NCBI GenBank assembly: GCA_905233325.1
Contig: CAJODU010000108.1
Location: forward strand, 1-5,320
Length of the DNA: 5,320 nt
Direction of reading: 5' to 3'
Source of the DNA: an uncultured Selenomonadaceae bacterium
GTDB lineage: Bacteria > Bacillota > Negativicutes > Selenomonadales > Selenomonadaceae
Shown: positions 5,311 through 5,320 of the stretch, in pieces
How the letters are laid out: every line of letters begins with the position of its first letter
How positions within the stretch are numbered: the stretch's first letter is position 1
Program-made: the position numbers and the translations under genes
The notes under the pieces: model-generated
Seen by the model: only the letters and a program-made list of their open reading frames with translations
Database searches by the model: none
Told to the model about the DNA's origin: nothing

Positions 5311-5320
5311 GAAATTTATT

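Noticed and set aside
1..5320. CRISPR array, tRNA or rRNA, insertion sequence, toxin-antitoxin or phage-defence genes
   Set aside because: No repeat-spacer pattern, cloverleaf, terminal inverted repeat, transposase or defence-type protein is visible; almost all the window is taken up by recognised genes.

Overview
The window is an AT-rich stretch of a bacterial chromosome with strong Shine-Dalgarno sites, GTG and TTG starts, and a flagellar FlbD/FliL/FliM set of the Bacillota type. GlmU and FliM resemble Bacillus-type proteins along their whole length. My best guess is a motile, anaerobic member of the Bacillota, possibly the Negativicutes (Selenomonas-like). That placement is inferred from protein character and codon style, not from a search.

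Layout: positions 1-116 hold no gene, only a rho-independent terminator (about 62-92) for leftward transcripts. On the minus strand, read right to left, come glmU (3246-1885), then a good sigma-A promoter (1825-1853), then two paralogous amino-acid-type solute-binding lipoproteins (1793-975 and 932-117) that end at that terminator. On the plus strand from about 3350, a flagellar cluster begins with a likely promoter (3352-3380), a short cysteine-containing reading frame that looks frameshifted (3411-3515), flbD (3512-3712), fliL (3727-4242) and fliM (4306-5310). It probably continues past the right edge. The glmU and flagellar promoters are back to back in a 265-bp, very AT-rich divergent region.

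Function: GlmU makes UDP-GlcNAc for peptidoglycan (and for LPS, if the cell is diderm). The two lipoproteins would bind a polar amino acid for an ABC importer, but no permease or ATPase gene lies next to them in this window. FlbD, FliL and FliM belong to motor function, stator support and the C-ring switch.

Most of the window is ordinary housekeeping and motility DNA, and I see no clear new system. The points most worth a second look are the zinc-knuckle-like frame broken by an apparent -1 shift just before flbD, a 14-bp bulged hairpin between fliL and fliM, the orphan tandem binding-protein pair, and a flagellar cluster that starts at flbD and lacks motA and motB between flbD and fliL.
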